From assembly GCA_037576195.1 (NCBI GenBank), contig CM075101.1, positions 33,976,001-34,040,000 on the forward strand: a stretch of 64,000 bases of DNA, in the 5' to 3' direction. The notes below the pieces were generated by a model. It saw only the letters and a list, made by a program, of their open reading frames with translations, ran no database searches and had not been told where the DNA came from. The position numbers and the translations under genes are program-made. Numbering within the stretch: the first letter of the stretch is position 1; each line of letters starts with the position of its first letter. This document shows, in pieces, positions 42,346 to 53,825 of the stretch. The DNA is from Phytoseiulus persimilis. Taxonomy: Eukaryota; Arthropoda; Arachnida; Mesostigmata; Phytoseiidae.

Positions 42346-42599
42346 CCAGTGGCGGATCCAGGAGTGACTCAAGGGGGGGGGGGGCTGTCGTAGATTTTCG
42401 ATGGAACTTATGACTTTTCCCCCTTGCTCTCGGTGGTCATGAGTGGAAAAATTAGTTTCCGACTCAAAAAATGAGGGAGCGTAGACTGTCATCGAACTTT
42501 AGGGGGCTCCTTAGCCGTGACAGAATCGATAAAGGAGAGTCCAGGAGAAAAATCCAGGGAGGGGCGATCGCCCGATCGCCCCGCAACCTGTGTCAGCCA
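42346..42599. mobile_element. Candidate small non-autonomous DNA element
   Basis: It begins GTGGCGGATCCAGG, a terminus I recall from many arthropod interspersed repeats, followed by an 11-base G run. About 250 bp later the sequence ends in a rough inverse (the complement reads GTGGCTGACACAGG). No clear target-site duplication was identified. This is a tentative call. Confidence 0.3.
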
Positions 42600-43979
42600 C
42601 GCCTCGCCGGAGGTTCAGATATGACCTGTTCCTGTGATACCTCAGAACCCATCCTGACTCGGATAACTCTATTGATTTGATTCCCTCCGGTTCGGAATGA
42701 AACCCGACGGAGGAAATAGTGCCTATTCCGATCTTTAAGCTATGAACGCATCCAGAAATTCCACACGTTCTTTATCCGGCAGAGTGTATTTCTGCGAGAG
42801 CTGGATCACGAACTCGTTCTGTTGCTGACACTCGAGTTTTCCCTAGATCGGACTCAACATCGAACTCAACATCGAACAAGGACTACCACTTCCCAGACCA
42901 GAGCTTCGCGAAGGGGTTCCGTTAATCCGAGGGGCCCGGCATCAATCTCAGGGGTCCGTGAGGGCTGTGAGAAAAATTCTAATCTAGGCATCCAGCAGGC
43001 CCTCGTCCCGACGTTCTTGTTCCCCTCTATCTCGGGCTCGAACGCCTGAATGAGTGAAAGCATGCCGGATTCCGCATTCCGAATCATTTAACGAGTAAAA
43101 TCCGCCTCTGTGGTCTCTGTTGGTCAGAGTTGGCGAATAGTTTCGGCTACAACTTCCGTCATTTGAGTTATCGCAATCATAATGAGATGACACAACAGTA
43201 CCCTCGCTGTCTGCTTTTCCAGCCAAGAGAGTCCACATGTGGAACCAAGAGCAAGAACAGAGAGAGGCCGTTGGAATAACAGTAGAAGGGGCTTCACGGG
43301 GCTGCCGGCTACCCCCCCCCCCCCCCCATGCAGGTAGTGCTCGATTTCCTCCAACGATGGACCTTTGCAGCCGTCTCGAATAATTTTCTTGGAGTCCGTT
43401 CCTTGTATCCAGCACCGATCATTTGTCCACCGGATGTTCTCTCCCTGGTCTAGTTCATTTTCTCCGTTACCCACTCCTCTCCCGGACCGAGCCTTCAATG
43501 AATCCGGAATCGTTCAAGGAGGATTGATCGCCGGAAGAATTCGCCGGGGGGAACATGGTGCATCTGCACGACCCCTGGCTGAACGGAATTTCTGTCGTAA
43601 CGAGATGGCTCCTGAACTGCGCAAGTGCATGAGGTTTCGACTCCACCTCACCGGCGCCCAAATCCAGATGTTTCGCGTTGAATTGCGAGCATTGTTGACT
43701 GTTCGCCTTCGGCCGTTCAATGTGTTGGTTGTTACTCTCATTATCTATGGGTGACTCACTGAGTCAGAATCAGGTTCAGGAGATTCGTGGCGGACGTGGT
43801 CGTTGCTGATTATCGAGGTCTCCGCGGGAACCGATGGCGAAATAATTCTTGAGAGTACGGATCTCGGGTCGAGTGAACGAGTGGGTTTATCACGCAGATG
43901 AACCGATTTCGTAAATTTAGAATTGATATAAACGCGATGCTCTCCTTCCGAAACTATATTGAATTGAGCGGATGACAGA

Positions 43980-44235
43980 CAGGGAGGACGAAACTCAACT
44001 CGGCAGATCACGGCTAGCAATCGCGGGTTCGATCCCCGGCCGGGACAACAAATTTCTTGAGTGGTAAAAAGAGGATTCAATTTATATCAGAATTGAATCT
44101 GAACCATGTTAAGACCCAAGCCCACCGCCCGCAATGGGATTTGCGAGGCGATAGGGAGTGTTACTGAAGCAATACCGAAAGGTGATTCCGGGACACTTCT
44201 GAGGGCTGGCTGAGAGATTCAGCCGGAAAACAAAG
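43980..44235 (+). mobile_element. tRNA-derived SINE-like element with B-box head
   Basis: The head contains a perfect Pol III B box (GGTTCGATCCC within GCGGGTTCGATCCCCGGC, about 44027-44040), and a degraded A-box-like ACTCAACTCGG lies about 35 bp upstream. The unrelated body from 44061 to 44235 is shared with the copy at 39154. It is not a functional tRNA, because no 5' acceptor strand pairs with the CCGGGAC end. The left boundary is uncertain. Confidence 0.65.
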
Positions 44236-45082
44236 ATCATAGACCTTCCCAGGATAGGAGCATAGGAGCCCTCCTCGGCTCCGAGCACGGAGGCTGCAAT
44301 GCTACCCTCAGCAACTGGTCACTCATGTCGACAGGTTGCACATCATTGTGCTCGTAATGAATAGTTCTGTCCATCTGTCGGCTCATGTCACGATCATCGA
44401 CCTTGAGCTCGCTGTGAATATGAACGAACAGGTTCGAAATGCACTCTCAGTCTGATTGTTCGGCCTCCAGCCTGCTCGACGTTCCTTTCAGCGAATTTCA
44501 TGGAAGCCGATGAAAGCTCCCGATGTTTTCACCCAGGAAAAATAATATTTAGGTTCACTTCGATTTCGGCTCCCAGACGATTCGACTGGAAAAACTCATC
44601 GAATATTGAAATCGAGTATGTAGCACGTCATTCTTACATAATTGTTGATGACGACTGCAGGACTCTGTGGGTAACAGCCACCATTCAACTTTATTCCTAT
44701 CCTACACGGCTCCAAACATATGAACAAAGCACACGTTCCAGAATCATCAAATATATTTACAGCCCACTTGACTGAAAACTCGTCAGCGGTCCATTTCTGA
44801 CAGGCATCGTGTCAGGGGAGAATCAATGATCATGACTGACTCAACGACGCCTGAAAATCGGAGGTTCCTACGCTGCCGATGAACTTCTATCGATTGCACA
44901 GTCACACACAGAACTGGCTGCCGAAGTGTAGCATCACTGATGAACTCCGCATTTTCTTATGAAAAACATCCCGCTCGGGTTTGTCATACGGGATATCGAA
45001 CAAGTCACATTGTCAGTAGAGGTTAGCTTCTCCTCGTCTAATGTTTCAGCAAGAACCGCAGGCTGCAGTTCATTCTGCATGT

Positions 45083-46513
45083 TCATGCGATTTCCAGCTG
45101 AACGGGATTGGCGTGCTTGCGGTTGTCTTTCGTCCTCGAGTTTTGAGCCGCACATGAGGCTTTCGTGCCGTCGTGGAAGCGGCGGGTGGCCTCATGAAGT
45201 TTAGCGATGTAGTCGTGCACACCGCTCGCCGCCATTCTTGCATACACGAACGATGGGAAAGAGGATTGAGGATCGTCGTAATAGGTCAACAAGTAGTCGA
45301 AACCGTCTTCGTCGAAAGATTTGTGCGGAGAAATGACCATATCTGACATGTAATGGTCCACGCGGACAACGCCTTTCCTCACAGGACAGTCCGGGTGTTC
45401 GACCGCGTGATTGACCACCACCATGCAGCCGCGTTCTTCGTCAATCAGGTTTCTACGCACAAAGACGTAGTCGCGGGAGCTCATCGGGAACTGTAAAGAA
45501 TTCAAGGAGCGATTCTAACGTTATTTTTCGAGTCACATTGCGTGCTTGGCACATTCTGTTTCGATACCCGCGATCCTGCTTCGGAAGACCCGAGGATGTG
45601 ACTCAGGGTTCGAAGCAGCTTGTCAGACTTGAAGTCAGCATGGCTGGATTGGTGGCTCTACTTCGAAAGAGTTATGCCTCGACGTAAACCTACTCACCGG
45701 ATAGTACATATGCCAGTAAATAACATCGCTTTCGTGTTCCTGCTGAACCACATTCAGTTCAACTACGAGTTTATCCCATTTCTTCCGGTATTCTGTATCG
45801 CACTGTACGGCGAAGAAGGCGCGTGCAGGAGCATCATTGAACGTCCCAATAACTGAAGTAAAGGGGAGATTAACTGAGTCACTCCCTCAACGATCTTCTC
45901 TATCGGTTAGATTACAACGGGAGACGAACACCAGGTTCAACCGGAGCCCATATGAAAAGACCTCTAACAGTCTACCTTTGTATTTGTAGTTGGCCAGATC
46001 TTTCTCGCTCTTCCGCCAAATGTGAAGACCTTCTTTTGCAACGATGAGTTCGTAGCCTTCCTCCAGACAATGTTTCTTGAATTCCTCAAAGTTTAATCTT
46101 TTCGACGCACAACTCGGAGATGGCGACGGATGAGGTGGAGGCGGAGTAGCGGGCTTCAGGATCTCGAACTCTTCGATACACCTGGAGGTCGTCGATATTC
46201 GATTTATTCTATGGTCCATTCATCCTCCCGTCTGATGAAGGTTCGTGAATCTGATAGTCTACCTTGACACCTCTTCGTCGGAAATACCCTCTTCTCGAAA
46301 ACTGAATCCCGTGGTGCCGAGAAGGAGTATCGGCGTTTTTCTCCTGATGCTCGAACGGAACATATGATTCAATTTCGATTCCGTGAACAGCTGATTCCAC
46401 GCCAAACGCTGATACTTCGTGTACAACTGGTTGACTCTCCGCAGCTTGTTATCGACGTAAGAATTGGCCTGACATGAGAGCAGCCGTCCCAAGAAACGTA
46501 TTCGGATCGCCAT
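45083..46513 (-). CDS. STARD7: StAR-related lipid transfer protein 7
   Basis: Four exons, 46513-46263, 46181-45976, 45852-45698 and 45490-45083, encode 339 residues (human 370) with all phases closing. The N-terminus is basic and lacks acidic residues (MAIRIRFLGRLLSCQAN), fitting a mitochondrial targeting region as in the family. A proline-rich stretch (PATPPPPHPSPSPS) precedes the START domain, which runs from about residue 105: WRKSEKDLANYKYK, then FAVQCDTEYRKKWDKLV, MSSRDYVFVRRN, and SPHKSFDEDGFDYLLTYYDD. STARD7 carries phosphatidylcholine to mitochondria and also supports coenzyme Q distribution. The nearest same-strand neighbour is CHORDC1, 3 kb downstream, with no sign of co-regulation. 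Confidence 0.95.
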
Positions 46514-49500
46514 CCTGGAACTAAGAGTCAGTCAGGATCGTGCTCGGTGGAAAGAACGTTCGCATCTGGGAGCACATAGAAAGCGAAACCACACGAGAAG
46601 TCCAACGGCGTGCGACGCTCTAGCAGCAAGTAGGAGAGTCTCATGCGCTCTCCGTGAGCTTATCTTCTCATGAGTCGTCAGTGTTTCCGTACGACTTCCC
46701 TAGATTTTCCTTGTATGCATTCGCATCCAAATCTGGATACAAATCTTGACGATAAACATCCAAGGCTCGTAGATTCGGGAAAGGCTCGTTCAGATTCGAC
46801 CTTTTCCACATTGGTTACCTAACCACCCATAGACCTTCTCTCTCTGATACCAGTTCTAGTCTTAATCCGTAGGGCGCCTGATAGCAGACTCGGGAGTCGA
46901 ATGCTATGGCTTCGGTGCAGTCTCATGGTGAGACACACCCGTCTGACCTCAGTGGAGCTTCCGAATCTCGAATCTGTCCCTTCGTGGACGGAACTTCGAA
47001 CTTCATTATCGCTGCTAACGATCATCGCCATTCCGAACCTGAGCGGGAGGAGATCTCCGCGAAAACTCACCGGATGGATTCTTTGGGAGGAGAAGCCACT
47101 GAAATATCCCATAACGCCCTCCACTTCATGAAATCGCGCGCTGTGCTCAAAGAACGGAGCTCTGAAAGCACGTTCTGAAACATGGGTGGCATTCTGCGCG
47201 AATCAGCCGAAAGGATACTGGAGATCAATACGGGAAGGGCAACCACATGAGAACGACGTTCGGCGAACGACAGGCGAGTCGAATGCGATTGAAGACTTAT
47301 GTGCGATCGCTGCAATTGCTTTCCTTGCGACTTCCACCTTCAAAAAAATGGAGTGGTCGAGCACTGATGATGTTTCGTGGTAGCGGAAGCCACACAACAC
47401 GCTGCAGACGAAAGAAACCGAGATTGGATACTACCGAGCCGTCGGCTCGACAGACGGCGCAGTGGCTACTTGGCGGTCCCGTTGCAAGAGGAATTAGCCT
47501 CCAGTGAGAAGCCAGGATTCGATCTCAGGACGGAGGCTTCGGTTTTCGGACTGTCGTTGTGCGATTCGTCAGCTCTCGCACAGCAGGATTCAAATCCTTC
47601 GGAGCCCGTCGGCAAACTGGACGTGACAGACGACCGGTCCGAGTTTATCTGGTCAAGAGTGCGCGGCTGACCTCAGGGAATAACTCCCGACTCATTGAGA
47701 AGGGCTTTGGCTCAGGAAATATTAGAAACGAAATGATCCGCAACGATATGAAGCTTGAGACCATGCAAACACTATGGGCAAAGTTCGGAATTTTCCGGTT
47801 CGGCGGGTTCCGAAGGAAAACATCAAAACACGAAACGCCGGAATGCCGAGTTGGCGATTACGAGAGGGAAATGAGAGAGGAGAGACTCCAAAGAGACTTA
47901 CCAGGCACTAGATTTTGCGTAGAGGAAAAGTATGAGTCCCACCCAATGTCCCGCACTGCCCTGAGGCCGCTTGCTGTCGGTCCGCTCGCATCGCTTCGCT
48001 CGCTCTCCAGAAACCTAAGCAAACCTTACCCAATCCCCCCGCATTGCCATCAGGCCGCTTGCTGTCAGTCTGCTCGCATCGCTTCGCTCGCTCGCCAGGA
48101 ACCTGACCTAACCTTACCCAATCCCCCGCACTGCCATCAGTCTGCTCGCGTCCCTTCCCTCGCCAGGAACCTAACCCAACCTCACCCAATCCCCCCGCAC
48201 TGCCATCAAGCCGCTTGCTGCCAGTCTGCTCGCATCGCTCCGCGCGCTCGCCAGTTGGAGTCCCTTGTCTCGCTTTCCGCGACGCCAGCGGGCCGTTTTC
48301 ATCTGCTACGGCTAGCAGTAACTCGCTACCCGCCTAACCGACAAGAACCCAACGAAGTTCCTATGCTCATTCCGAGTGCGCTTCGCCGGCTGAGTTGTTC
48401 TCTCAACTCGCCACGTACTCGACGGCTGCGCTCGCAGCCCGTCACTTTAGCGGAGCATTGGACAAAACAGCTGGAGAGTCTACGGCCGGAGATGATGGCA
48501 GGCACGGTTGAATCGGTCGGTGAGTGATTCCAATATTTGACCCTGTACGACGAGTTCACGTAATGTCAGGAGCATAGCCCAAGACGGTCTCGTGATAGGG
48601 GATCGCCCGTTGCATCTATAGCATTCGACGACGGGAGCTCCTACGTGAAGCCGGGTCTCAAGGTCTCGAAGGTCCTTCCAAGCGGAAACCAGTTACAGAA
48701 TATTTTCAGGGAGGGCTGTTCCAGCGGGAAATCCATGGCAGCAAGCGGTAGCTTCGGTCTGAATGACTTGGGATTCTATCGAGAGATGCATCCGACTGAT
48801 TCACTAATGCGTGATCATTTCTTGCTGTCATTTCGATTGTTGGATCGGTCGGTCTCTTTCTCACCAGCTCACTGCTGTCCCTCTCTTGGCCGACGACGAT
48901 ATTTCAAGGGTGCGTGTACTTCAACGGCGAGACTATTTTCAGCCTACTGTTCTCGTCTATTCGTTTAGGCTCGAGTGAAATTCCGTGATAATTTCTAGAT
49001 CATTTCGCGGGTCTGGTTTTCGAGCGACTCCAAGTAGAGTGCTGGGAGCACCGACGTATTGCTCAACGTCGAAGTGATCGTTTGTGATCTCAACTGGATT
49101 TTCCAACTAGAGCTCCATTGATTTCCTTCGCTGAGGTGCCTTTCTCTCTCCTTCACTCTTGAGCCAAGCTGCTCCGACGGAATCCGACTCAGGAGAGCGA
49201 TGTTCGGCGATTTCGAAAAGATTTATGGTGCTAAGGAAACGTTCCGAAAAGAAGAAAAGATTGCGCAGGGCAACACTGTGTTCGATATTGGTCTCAAATG
49301 AGAGGTCAGTCGCTTCTTCCAGGAGGCGTCGCTCGCCACAATCGCTCCGTGAATCTATTTATACGAAGTCGTCTGTTTCACTGAGATTTTCACTTTTTGC
49401 GACCGATCGATCCCACCGAGGGCTCCATTTGCTGCATATCTGTGCTCCGTGCGTGGCATGTATCGATGTCTCGCTTTCCGAGGAACGGCCTTCAAAACCG

Positions 49501-51335
49501 GAAATCCTCTGAAATTCATTGTACGGCTGGATGCGATTTCTAGTTTCCCAGACTCTGAACATTCCTGCCCCAAACCGTTGACTGGATTTTGCTACCCGGA
49601 TCTGGCCAGCTGTACAGGTTTCATGGACTGCACTGAAAGTGTGACCCTGGATATGGGAGAAGCCAGGATCATGTACTAGCGTTCGAATACCCCACTCCCC
49701 ATCGGTGGGGGTGATTTCTAAGTGTCCGGTCGCGGCAATATGCCGTAGGCTTGGGCAGTTTCGGGTTCCGAGCGACGTAGTCCAAAATAGTCTCGATAAT
49801 ATGCAAACTCCATTCAGGTTGGTTATATGAGAAAGATAATCATTCCAAGCATTGTGTCCCGTTGTTGACGGGCTTTGTCTAGCCGACGAACTCCTTCCGG
49901 GCGATACCTGAAGCAGCCAATGGTCAGTCGCTCTGACCATTGAGCCTCGAAAATGATGATTCTCGCTCTTTGAGCTCCGCTACGGAATGTTCGATGTCGG
50001 CCATGGCTCCAACACGCCTGAAAACGGCTCGTCAATAGGATTCTGCTGTTTCAGAAGGAGAGAGAATTGAGTAGTGGAACGAGACAACAGAATAATTTCA
50101 CCCGACTTAGCACTCTGTGAACAAACGATGCTTTCAGACTGTGTAGACACAAGTCATGCAGTCTGAGACTGCAATGGTCATGATTCTGCTAGCACTCCAT
50201 CAGACCAGGATTCCAAAGCATACACGAATTCAAGCACTGAAATGTTCGATCAGCATGCTGAGAGAAGCCGTCGGCTCAAGTCCAGGCACTGAAAGAGCGA
50301 GTTGCCGCGCTCTCAGTATTCCGAAGCATTTGTCCTCATGTTGTCTGTCTTTCGATTCTCAGCAGCCCACCTCTTCGCCATTTCGGTGCTGTTCTCTGTT
50401 CGCAGGCAGGAAAAGAGTCTCTCACAGAACCGGCTACCACCGAACCACGTTGGTCGAAGTAGTCGTGGATACAAATTTGTGACTTGAGTCACAATCTCAA
50501 AGCGCTCTGCAAAGTGACAGTCAGTGGGAGCGCCGTGATTCGGCATGTACCCCTCAAAATTTTTGAAAGCTGTACGATTCGGCGGATCCATGTTGACTGC
50601 CAAGGCGTTCTGCTTGCGTAGACCCCGTTGAGAGACGTGCGATAAAGATCAATGCAGAATTATCTCAAAAGTAGCGAAGCTCCCCGCGAAGTGCACGAAA
50701 CCCCAATTTTCTCAGCACAGAAGGATCAGATATCTTCTCGGTCGCGATTCTCGGCTACACGGTTTCTCATGGTTATTCTGTCAGACCACTGGCATTCTGG
50801 GTAGAAAAACGGGACTCGATGGTCGAGAGGTTCGCTCAACTCACCCAACCGAAGTCCTCACGTTGTTCGATTTCAGGCCGGATCTTAGAGGCTTAGACAT
50901 CAAGCTGTTCCTCTCCGTGATGTGAAACGCATGCACAGCGTTTCCGGAGGACCTCTGAAAATTCTGGGGAAAATTCTGGGATTCTGGGTATCGATTCGCC
51001 GATCGGAGAAGCGTAGATTGGGGAAGAATCTGTGGTGATAGAATCGAGGATCGTTTGAAGTTGGAAGTCATCGAATGGACGACTCAGGATCGCTCCTTGG
51101 GAGAATGGTGAGCATCCTCGAATGGCTGACCATGCAAACTTCGACGGACCGCAGCAGACTAGTATTCGTTCTCGAAAATGAGAGATGACGGATCTCCCGT
51201 ATGTTCCTATGAAACACTTATCTCTCCGTTCGCAGGTGAAGGAATCAAAACTTGACCAGTCGACGACGCGAAACTTGGAGCTTCTGAAGTGTTTTTCCTG
51301 TTACTGTCGTTGTCTTTGAGAAATCCGGCTGCGTA
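46514..51335. other. Intergenic between STARD7 and the RFXANK/ANKRA2 gene
   Basis: No gene was recognised in 4.8 kb. It contains the 85-bp minisatellite at 47942-48256. A long frame at 47559-48527 runs through that repeat and is not considered coding. Confidence 0.45.
47942..48256. repeat. Minisatellite, about 85-bp unit, four copies
   Basis: Units beginning CCCAATCCCCCCGCA start at 47942, 48029, 48117 and 48185. Each contains GCCGCTTGCTGTCAGTCTGC, GCATCGCTTCGCTCGCTCGC and a CCAGGAACCTAACC-type end. Unit lengths are 87, 88, 68 (internal deletion) and about 72 bp (partial). The unit ends resemble degenerate CCTAA repeats, the arthropod telomere motif, but are too imperfect to call telomeric. 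Confidence 0.85.
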
Positions 51336-53825
51336 ATGGCTTCCTCAGCTATCAGCGCCCATATCTGTCCAGAAGTCTACAATCCACAGGGACTGAATGG
51401 AATTCAAGGAACGAATGGAGTGTATAATGGAGCCAACGATAAAGCCAATATTACCACGTTCCTGAAGGTGAGTGGCTTATTCTCGTTTGCTGGAACTCTC
51501 GAGGAAGAGAACATCTCGATCCCTTGCTCGAAACTTTCGGAACGACGGAGATCTCAGAGTTGCGTTTGTCTCCAATCCGACAGCCTGTCACCGTCCTCAC
51601 CAACCTTCAGAGAGGGAACGTCCCAACTCAGACACCGATGAATTTGATTCGTAAGTTTTCGAAGCTGCGTCGTTGTCCCAAACCACCTGCAGTATATATT
51701 AGGTGGATGCAAAAGTTCTGGGCCCCTAAATTCAATCGCTCATAACTCCGCTCCCAGGGAGTGCAGAAAGATATTAAAATGAATGAAATGTGCGGAATCC
51801 AGTCGGCTCTCAGATGGCATCAACCACGACATTTTTTAAAAAGCACCTGGATTGATTTTAGTGGAAGGGTCGAAATTCGAAAAATCGCGATTTTGCAGTT
51901 CCGGCGAAACTAAGATTATGACCCCCTGTTTTCTCTTCAGAGTCATAAGGTTCGTCGAAAAACAAGCGGTTTCAAAAAAAAAATTTGAGCATTTCGGCCA
52001 CGGCAAAGCGGAGACATCGGCTCCCGAAGATTCGATTTTTCTGTGATTTTTTGGTGACCTTTTCCGCCAATCGAGCGGTCTCATGGATGGAATACGCCGG
52101 AAGTTCGTGAAAGTTTCAAAAACTTCAGCCATCATCCCGGGATGGCAAACCGAGATCAACTGATCCGTAGCGCAATGCTCTACGAGTTCCTCAAAGGGAA
52201 TTCAGCGGCGGAGACGAAGCAAATGGAACCCGTGTTCCGTGGAGCCATTTCGTCTCTTTCCACAGTGAAGAGGTGATTCGCCAAGTTCCGAGTCGGCAAC
52301 CAGGACCTGAACGATGAGCCACGATCAGGCCGACCTGTCGAACTGAGTGACGACGACTTGGTTGCCTTCCTCAACGAAAATGTGCCGATAACAACCGGCG
52401 AGTATATACCCGATTATTGGAAAATAAAGTGTGTATTGCTCAATAGTGTCCCCGCAGTGAGATGACTCCTCCGTCGCTGGAGAAGGCGGAAATGATTCCG
52501 ACAATCCGACTCTGATTCTAAGGTCTCTTCTAGCAAGGCGAACAACGATGGAAAGTGTTGAGAGGTCGTTTCCAAGAGGCTTCTGAGCGTTTCAAGGAAA
52601 ATTGCAGCGTATCTATCCATAAGACCGCTCAATTGGCGGAAGAAAGGGCACCAAAGGATCACGAAAAAATGGAATCGTCGGGAGCCGATATCTCCGCTTT
52701 GCGGTGGCCGGAATGCTCAATTTTTTTTCTTGGACCGCTTATTATCCTTTTTGCGGTTGATTCCATCTGGAAGCTGACTGAATTCCGCACATTTCGTATG
52801 TTTTATTATCTTTCTGCGCCTCCTGGGAGCGGAGTCATGAGTGATTGAAATTAGGGGCCCAAAACTTTTGCATCCACTCAATATATTCTGTTCGCCGAGC
52901 TCCGTACTGATACTCATCCAAGCTGATTTTTCCAGTGAGGTGTATCCATCAATTGGTAGCTCAGGGAGACATCCCGAAAGAACCGTTTGGTGAGCGAAGT
53001 AATTTCGTTTCTGACCCTGAAATAATGAGAATCGTATGTCCGATACAGGTCCTCTTGCATTACATTCCTCTTGGATTCCAGCGGAATCACGTATCGAGCT
53101 CTGCGATAGTGAGGGATTGACACCGTTGATGTGGGCTGCCTTTCACGGTCAGCTGCTCTCCGTCCGAAAACTTTTGCTCCAAAGGGTCAACGTCAACGCC
53201 CGAGGATTCCAAGGCCAGAGCGCTCTTCTGTTCGCCGCATGTCGAGGTCATACATGCATTGTGAAGGAGCTTATCGCTCATGGTGCAAATATTAATCACG
53301 CAGATTGTGTGAGTAACTCTCGGCCTCCTCGTTGAGCTTCCCAAGTTGCATTTCCTCCGTCTCGCTGTGTGCGTGAGTTCTTCCCATCCCCATCGAGGTC
53401 GTCGAGAACTTCAGTAACGAGCGACGGATTCTCTTGGCTTACATAGGATGGATGTACTGCGTTGATGTACGCCGCGTCAGGGGACCATGCTGAGACGTGC
53501 AGAGAGCTTTTGCTAGCGGGAGCGTCGGTTATCGATCTTAATGAGTTCATGGACACAGCGTATGATCTAGCCGCTGCCGGCCCCAGTGAACACGGTGAGT
53601 AGTCGTCTCCTATATTTCTTGTTTTTGCTTCTTGAAAAGATTGAACACAGATGAGGCATAGCTGATCCATGTTCCCATCGATATAGCTGACGATACATCG
53701 CTAGATTGATGAATAATAATCGATGCTACTTGTCATGTTTATTCGAAGAAAACTTGCCGAATAAGCTCAATTTCGATTCAGTTCTTGAAGTGTTCGAGAA
53801 TCATCTATTCAACCTATTCGACTGA
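51336..53825 (+). CDS. ANKRA2: RFXANK/ANKRA2-family ankyrin-repeat protein
   Basis: Six exons, 51336-51467, 51551-51650, 52936-52989, 53082-53308, 53447-53594 and 53782-53825, give 234 residues with all phases closing. Human RFXANK has 260 and ANKRA2 313. The pre-repeat segment (LSPIRQPVTVLTNLQRGN, then CIHQLVAQGDIP) matches the family. Ankyrin repeats follow: GLTPLMWAAFHGQLLSVRKL, QSALLFAACRGHTCIVKELI and CTALMYAASGDHAETCRELL. The tail (LEVFENHLFNLFD) aligns with the family VIESHLLKLL end. The acceptor of exon 2 is the weakest site. In vertebrates these ankyrin repeats bind class IIa HDACs and other PxLPxI/L-motif partners, and RFXANK is part of the RFX complex. MHC is absent from arthropods, so the ancestral role is different and unknown. 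Intron 2 carries a mariner-type element. The symbol is a family-level choice; RFXANK is equally possible. Confidence 0.88.
51699..52881 (+). mobile_element. Degenerate mariner-type element with long inverted arms, in an intron
   Basis: The element is 1183 bp and is flanked by TA on both sides (51697-51698 and 52882-52883), the mariner target site. The outer 60 bp (TTAGGTGGATGCAAAAGTTC inward to CTCCGCTCCCAGG) are repeated in inverted form at the right end with few mismatches. The TTAGGTGG...GCAAAAGT terminus is typical of mariner elements. The inverted similarity continues inward on both sides to about 52095 and 52611, so the arms are roughly 270-395 bp long, the right one lacking about 120 bp. 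The interior carries a broken transposase fragment. It sits in intron 2 of the RFXANK/ANKRA2 gene in the same orientation. Confidence 0.9.
52142..52404 (+). pseudogene. Mariner transposase N-terminal remnant
   Basis: From ATG 52142 the frame reads MANRDQLIRSAMLYEFLKGN, the first helix-turn-helix region of mariner transposases. An in-frame TGA at 52274-52276 stands where the family has a Trp before FAKFR. After it come DEPRSGRPVELSDDDL and ENVPITTGEY, the linker typical of the family. Similarity then stops. The DDD catalytic domain is missing, so the element is non-autonomous. Confidence 0.85.

Larger units (their letters stand above)
42056..45082. other. Intergenic between CHORDC1 and STARD7, repeat-bearing
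   Basis: No gene was recognised in 3 kb. It holds a candidate small transposon at 42346-42599, a 16-base C run at 43312-43327, and the fuller SINE-like copy at 43980-44235. Confidence 0.5.

Noticed and set aside
44010..44050. tRNA gene
   Set aside because: A T-arm-like sequence with perfect B box is present, but no 5' acceptor strand or anticodon arm could be folded, so it is treated as a SINE head.
47936..48256. CRISPR array or interstitial telomere
   Set aside because: Units are contiguous without unique spacers, and the CCTAA-like strings are short and imperfect. The genome is eukaryotic.
47559..48527. Open frame of 322 codons on the plus strand
   Set aside because: It runs through the 85-bp minisatellite and is kept open by the GC-rich repeat. 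There is no known domain, and the repeat-encoded part is just LARQEP/PHCHQ-like repetition.
49449..49679. Possible chitin-binding (peritrophin-A-like) fragment, CPKPLTGFCYPDLASCTGFMDC
   Set aside because: Only half of the cysteine pattern is present, with an extra Cys and no adjacent exon supplying the rest.
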